NCBI GenBank assembly: GCA_903859375.1
Contig: CAIOMK010000007.1
Span: 1 to 35,638 of the forward strand
From: Candidatus Moraniibacteriota bacterium
GTDB lineage: Bacteria; Patescibacteriota; Minisyncoccia; Moranbacterales; UBA1568
DNA: 35,638 nucleotides
Direction of reading: 5' to 3'
Part shown: piece by piece, positions 32,604 through 35,638 of the stretch
Layout: the number at the start of each line of letters is the position of its first letter
Numbering within the stretch: the stretch's first letter is position 1
Notes under the pieces: generated by a model
What the model was told of the DNA's origin: nothing
The model's database searches: none
Seen by the model: the letters and a program-made list of their open reading frames with translations, nothing else
Position numbers and translations under genes: made by a program

Positions 32604-33248
32604 CTAAATACCCATACCTTCAACATTTTCTGCATTTTTCAATTTTTCGTCACACATTCCCTCATATATGCTTTTATATTTCTTCAACTTCTTTTTCCAT
32701 GTCTCCAATAACGTAATTATCTCTCTTTTCGTATATGATTCCCTTTTATAATCATTACTTACCCCCAAATGATACCTATTGTCATTAAGTTCAATTCGTT
32801 TCAGATGCTCCTCTTTATGCCCAAGCATCTTTTTCAAATTCTCAACCATTTCTTGTGCATCTTCAAAAAGAATTTTCGTTTTCTCAAAATCATCTTCAAT
32901 AGCAGAAACGTCGGGATCTTCTATATCAGCAACAAATTTTTTTGCTCTCCTTGCAAGATATAGGATTTCCCTTTTAATCGTATCTTTGTATTCTTGAGTC
33001 GGGTTGTTGTTACCCCACGAGACAACCGAATCAATAATCTCTCGCTCAGCCTTTCTTTCTTTTATATCCGTGTCACGTTTGTTTTCAAAATCCACCTCAT
33101 TCATCTGCTCCTCTGTCAAATGCAATCGTGCTTCATCTCCATTTTCATTTTTGACATATTCCGCTCCACCTCTGAGAAAATCAGCGTCCGATATAACAAC
33201 TTTTTTCAATCTCGCAAGTTCTTCCGCCGACGGCATTTCCCTACTCAT
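32604..33248 (-). CDS. Uncharacterised charged coiled-coil protein
   Basis: 214 aa, very rich in Lys and Glu, mostly helical; long stretches such as EDDFEKTKILFEDAQEMVENLKKMLGHKEEHLKR and YTKREIITLLETWKKKLKKYKSIYEG suggest coiled coils. The N-terminus (SREMPSAEELARLKKVVISDADFLRGGAEYV ... LHLTEEQM) resembles a short module I associate with hypothetical proteins of Parcubacteria, but I cannot name it. No signal peptide or membrane helix. No catalytic motif. Start ATG at 33248 lacks a Shine-Dalgarno; the ATG at 33236 has AGGGAA before it and is an alternative. The promoter contains a G10 tract, so expression may vary between cells. Confidence 0.75.
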   Translation of the reverse strand: MSREMPSAEELARLKKVVISDADFLRGGAEYVKNENGDEARLHLTEEQMNEVDFENKRDTDIKERKAEREIIDSVVSWGNNNPTQEYKDTIKREILYLARRAKKFVADIEDPDVSAIEDDFEKTKILFEDAQEMVENLKKMLGHKEEHLKRIELNDNRYHLGVSNDYKRESYTKREIITLLETWKKKLKKYKSIYEGMCDEKLKNAENVEGMGI

Positions 33249-33286
33249 ATTTGTTGCAATTATGATAGATTACAAAACCTGACCCC

Positions 33287-33317
33287 ATAGTACCCCCCCC
33301 CCGACAACACGTGTCAA
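33287..33317 (-). promoter_or_regulatory. Promoter with a G10 tract in the -35/-10 spacer
   Basis: On the minus strand a perfect TTGACA (33317-33312) is followed by 9 bp, then ten G (33302-33293), then TACTAT (33292-33287) and GGGG. The spacer is 19 bp, 2 bp over the optimum of 17, so loss of two G would give ideal spacing. Start site near 33280, leader about 32 nt. The rest of 33249-33419 holds no gene, only a weak AAGGT/ACCTT hairpin at 33381-33393. Confidence 0.65.
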
Positions 33318-33419
33318 TATCACATTATTCTAATATTTCAACGTATTTTCGGCATAACAAAATAGTCGAGCCTTCAAATTAAGGTCCGACCTTTTCTGGC
33401 CACTTTCCTATGAACGATA

Positions 33420-34484
33420 TCAGTCTCCTAGTTTGCCGATAGCGATTACCAGTTCGACTCGCTCTTGTTCCCTGTCTGTTTTCGCGAGAAGTTCTTCCAG
33501 TCCATCTCGGATATGTTTCTTCTCAGTTTCGGAGACGCGCTCAAGTATATACGACAAATCACGCGTGTCCTGAGGTCGATTAGCTCTCGCCTTAGCGATC
33601 GCCATATGAACCAAATCGACGACCGGCGCCTCGGCACCATTCGGCAGCCGTACTGTTTCGTTTGCAAAGAGTGCGGTCTCGTCGACCGGCAGTCCGCCGT
33701 ACTCATAAGCACCATTCTTTTCCTTCAGATAGTGCACGTCGATTATCGTCAAGCCGTCGTACCGTTTTAAGTCGGTCGATCCGTCGTCATCCACTGGCAT
33801 CGCAACCAGCATCTCCCTTCCCGTAAACTTCAACTGCTCGTATCGTGAAAAAGACATCATGCCGTTCGTTTTCGCGGCATCTGTGTCCCAAACGAACAAG
33901 CCCCATTTGCTTTCATTATGAGTAGAACGAAGCTGGGCATCCAGCATATCGAGCTCATCGCTAGGAACGAGGATATCGATATCGCGGTGTGTTCTCAAAA
34001 ACGACTTCGTCTCCTCCAACTGACGGAGTGATAACCCGATTGCACCATCTATCGAATATCTGAGACCCGATCCCCTGATGCAGTCAACCAAACCTTCACA
34101 TTCTTCGACCAGTTTCACCATATCCCGCCCTTCTGCTGATTCGATGGGAACCGGCTCGGAGTTACCTTCGAAACTCGCGTTTTGAACCCGGTTCAGGTAC
34201 TTTTTCACCACTTGGGGATCGCTTATCGAAACTGTCTCGTTTCCAATTTCGTTTTGGTCGGTTTCCGAATTCATCAACTTTATTCTGATACTCGATATTT
34301 TCGTCTCGTCCTCTCTCTGCTGCTTTTCTTGATCTGCAACAAGCGCCTCATACTCGCGTTCATAATCAATACCCCTTGTTTCTTTTGATCCATCATTCCC
34401 CGCACCCAACCCTGTCGAGTCGACTTTGATTTCCTTGATTCCCATTTTTCCCTGCGTATTTTCGACGAATTTTGATTCTGGCAT
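33420..34484 (-). CDS. Putative nucleotidyltransferase-fold protein, function unknown
   Basis: 354 aa. The first 120 residues are polar and probably disordered (KEIKVDSTGLGAGNDGSKETRG and on). Residues 140-185 read SGLRYSIDGAIGLSLRQL...FLRTHRDIDILVPSDEL, which resembles the G-G/S...H-x-D-I-D-x-x-V core of AadA/LinA- and AbiEii-like nucleotidyltransferases, with H166, D168 and D170. Later segments LTIIDVHYLKE and DLVHMAIAKARANRPQDTRDL are in keeping with that fold, where the second half often says which residues run with the DxD. It could be an antibiotic-modifying, tRNA-type or toxin-like transferase; nothing in the context decides. It is a lone gene with an operator-type promoter upstream and a terminator beyond. 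Confidence 0.6.
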   Translation of the reverse strand: MPESKFVENTQGKMGIKEIKVDSTGLGAGNDGSKETRGIDYEREYEALVADQEKQQREDETKISSIRIKLMNSETDQNEIGNETVSISDPQVVKKYLNRVQNASFEGNSEPVPIESAEGRDMVKLVEECEGLVDCIRGSGLRYSIDGAIGLSLRQLEETKSFLRTHRDIDILVPSDELDMLDAQLRSTHNESKWGLFVWDTDAAKTNGMMSFSRYEQLKFTGREMLVAMPVDDDGSTDLKRYDGLTIIDVHYLKEKNGAYEYGGLPVDETALFANETVRLPNGAEAPVVDLVHMAIAKARANRPQDTRDLSYILERVSETEKKHIRDGLEELLAKTDREQERVELVIAIGKLGD

Positions 34485-34520
34485 AAATGTGTATTGAAAC
34501 TCAAGTCCATTTGCAGAGAA

Positions 34521-34540
34521 AGTATATCATATTCGAATAT
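34521..34540 (-). promoter_or_regulatory. Promoter -10 and operator-like palindrome before the 33.4-kb gene
   Basis: TATACT (34526-34521, minus) with a perfect 12-bp palindrome ATATTCGAATAT (34529-34540) directly upstream, in the spacer. The -35 zone is poor (AACAGA), which fits regulation by a protein bound at the palindrome. Confidence 0.5.
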
Positions 34541-34618
34541 CAATCTGTTCTAATATTTCTTGCACAAATGGACCTATCGTTCCTCGGGCCGGCAAGAAAA
34601 CAACATATTCGGTATGTC

Positions 34619-34653
34619 AAAAGACTAAACCTTCGTCGAAGGTTTAGTCTTTT
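34619..34653. terminator. Strong bidirectional terminator after atpC
   Basis: AAAAGACTAAACCTTC, loop GTC, GAAGGTTTAGTCTTTT: a perfect 16-bp stem with four T at either end. It closes the operon that ends with atpC. Confidence 0.92.
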
Positions 34654-34675
34654 CAGTCAAGCTGTTCCACAAAAT

Positions 34676-35119
34676 TTATTGTCCCGGAGCGATGAATCCG
34701 CCTTTGCTTCGATGTTTGCGGGCGACATTGAGACGGGCGAATTCCTTCTCCAAAGACGCCGCGACGCGTGCGTACTCCTCGTCGTCGAGCAAATGACGTT
34801 CAATCTTTGTTTCCTCAGCCTTCTTCTTCGCTTCCTCGGCACGTTCGATGTCGATTTCCTCCGCCCGTTCGGCGGTGTCGACGAGCACGGAAAGGACATT
34901 ACCATGCAATTCCACGAATCCGCCGGATGTCGCGAGACGCTCGGGCTCGGCATCCGCTTCGCGACGGAAGAAAATCTCCCCGGATCGAAGCGAGCCGATA
35001 TACGGGATGTGATCCGGCAATATAGTGATTTCCCCGTCCTCGGCCGGCAACGTCACCGAATACACTTCCTCTTCGAGGACGAGCCGTTCCGGCGTGACAA
35101 TCTTGAGTCTGAGTAACAT
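34676..35119 (-). CDS. atpC: F-type ATP synthase epsilon subunit
   Basis: 147-aa epsilon subunit of the F1 central stalk, which couples rotation and can inhibit ATP hydrolysis. The N-terminal beta sandwich MLLRLKIVTPERLVLEEEVYSVTLPAEDGEITILPDHIPYIGSL is diagnostic, with GGFVELHGNVLSVLVDTAER closing it; a helical hairpin (about 88-125) follows, and the tail KHRSKGGFIAPGQ is an extension. It is normally next to atpD; here the 5' neighbour is instead a short AT-rich gene ending 5 bp upstream. The ATG abuts four TACAACT units that leave no room for a Shine-Dalgarno. Confidence 0.93.
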   Translation of the reverse strand: MLLRLKIVTPERLVLEEEVYSVTLPAEDGEITILPDHIPYIGSLRSGEIFFRREADAEPERLATSGGFVELHGNVLSVLVDTAERAEEIDIERAEEAKKKAEETKIERHLLDDEEYARVAASLEKEFARLNVARKHRSKGGFIAPGQ

Positions 35120-35146
35120 ACAACTTACAACTTACAACTTACAACT
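35119..35146. repeat. Tandem repeat (TACAACT)x4 at the atpC start
   Basis: Four perfect 7-bp units. Read on the minus strand they encode the last residues (VVSCKL) and the TAA stop of the upstream gene and then run into the atpC ATG. The same words (AACTTATAACTGACAAC) occur at 29295-29320. Confidence 0.9.
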
Positions 35147-35436
35147 CGATCAGATAATATTTTTAATCCATTTTTTTCTATTAACCAATGCAAAAAATCA
35201 ATCATCGCATCCGAAATTTCTCCTTCAAACAACATATCGACCTCATTTTTTTGGCCAACTTGATCATTTTTATATCTTTCGCATATTTCACTAAAACTTA
35301 GTCGCTCAATAACGACCTGAATCTCGGACAACAACTGTTTGATTGGCAAATGACAAGTCATCTGATCAAGTTGATCAAATAATATCTGAGTAGTAGTCTT
35401 TTTGACGTTACTTACGTTGTTCATTGATATAATCAT
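35125..35436 (-). CDS. Small AT-rich gene before atpC, possibly a shortened ATP synthase delta subunit
   Basis: 103 aa (or 99 from the ATG at 35424). Helical; the part LFEGEISDAMIDFLHWLIEKNGLKILSDRVV recalls the C-terminal half of delta/OSCP subunits, where a helix with an NFL-like core is followed by a hydrophobic segment, but the similarity is weak and the usual N-terminal six-helix domain is too short. The start overlaps the previous gene by 17-29 bp and the stop lies in the TACAACT repeat. Codon use is AT-rich compared with atpC. It might also be an unrelated gene. Confidence 0.4.
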   Translation of the reverse strand: MIISMNNVSNVKKTTTQILFDQLDQMTCHLPIKQLLSEIQVVIERLSFSEICERYKNDQVGQKNEVDMLFEGEISDAMIDFLHWLIEKNGLKILSDRVVSCKL

Positions 35437-35638
35437 CCATTAACTTTTCAATTATTTGCTGATGATCATCAAGATTAAGCGTTCGACCTGTAAACTGTTG
35501 CATAACCCAACGAATTGTTTCAGCCGATTGGCTTAAGGCTTGCTCGGATGTAGCAGTTGCCTCATTTTTTCCAGCAGCAATAATACGTTGCGCATTAATT
35601 CTGGCTTCCAGCACTATCTTGGATGCTTCTTGATGAGA
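35408..35638 (-). CDS. C-terminal part of a helical protein, possibly ATP synthase b subunit (cut by window edge)
   Basis: The frame is open to the window end; its visible 76 residues start SHQEASKIVLEARINAQRIIAAGKNEA and end GRTLNLDDHQQIIEKLMDDYINEQRK. An Ala/Glu-rich helix followed by a short G-R-T-L-N-x-x-D-H-x-x-I/L-I-E-K tail is the ending of many AtpF-type b subunits, so a b subunit is my best guess given atpC downstream. The apparent GTG start at 35614 is not needed because the frame continues beyond. The membrane anchor would be outside the window. Confidence 0.45.
   Translation of the reverse strand, partial: SHQEASKIVLEARINAQRIIAAGKNEATATSEQALSQSAETIRWVMQQFTGRTLNLDDHQQIIEKLMDDYINEQRK

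Overview
The window reads as a chromosomal segment of a Candidate Phyla Radiation (Patescibacteria, most likely Parcubacteria-like) bacterium. This is inferred from compact, almost wholly co-oriented genes, a type V-A (Cas12a) CRISPR locus of the kind known from such genomes, short divergent versions of housekeeping enzymes, and word-like stutter repeats of the type I recall from CPR genomes. No rRNA or ribosomal marker is present, so the phylum assignment stays an inference. TGA is used as a stop (cas2, ftsQ, trxB), so the recoded-UGA lineages (Gracilibacteria, Absconditabacteria) are excluded. All protein genes lie on the minus strand; only a tRNA-Leu lies on plus.

Region 1 (1-6.8 kb) is a type V-A locus transcribed leftward: cas12a, cas4, cas1, cas2, a ~150-bp leader, then an array of at least 12 repeats that runs to the window edge. 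Cas12a keeps its RuvC triad and Nuc-domain arginine. A perfect 20-bp palindrome sits just upstream of the predicted cas12a promoter. A 460-bp gene-free gap with several hairpins and an AT-rich TehB-like methyltransferase separate the locus from the core genome.

Region 2 (7.8-18.1 kb) is the envelope and division part: ftsQ, holB, two GT4 glycosyltransferases, mreB, murA, a secreted CAP-domain protein, trxB and murD. Region 3 (18.2-24.7 kb) holds a D-aminoacylase homologue whose metal ligands appear to be lost, followed by central carbon genes (gap, class II fba, tpiA, galT) and a GT2 glycosyltransferase. Region 4 (24.7-29.3 kb) has parB and parA, the tRNA-Leu(CAA) with a promoter interleaved with that of parA, then folD, uppP and a DEDDh exonuclease. 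Region 5 (29.5-35.6 kb) has a small orphan gene, leuS, two uncharacterised genes and an ATP synthase epsilon subunit preceded by two AT-rich fragments that may be stalk subunits.

The items most worth a second look are: the pseudo-enzyme signature in the deacylase (four metal-ligand positions replaced); a G10 tract inside the -35/-10 spacer of the 33.25-kb gene, which is the architecture of a phase-variable promoter; two neighbouring CRISPR spacers that are 6-nt indel variants of one sequence; stutter repeats that form gene termini or in-frame inserts; and the terminator-like hairpin inside the 5' leader of the CAP-protein gene.
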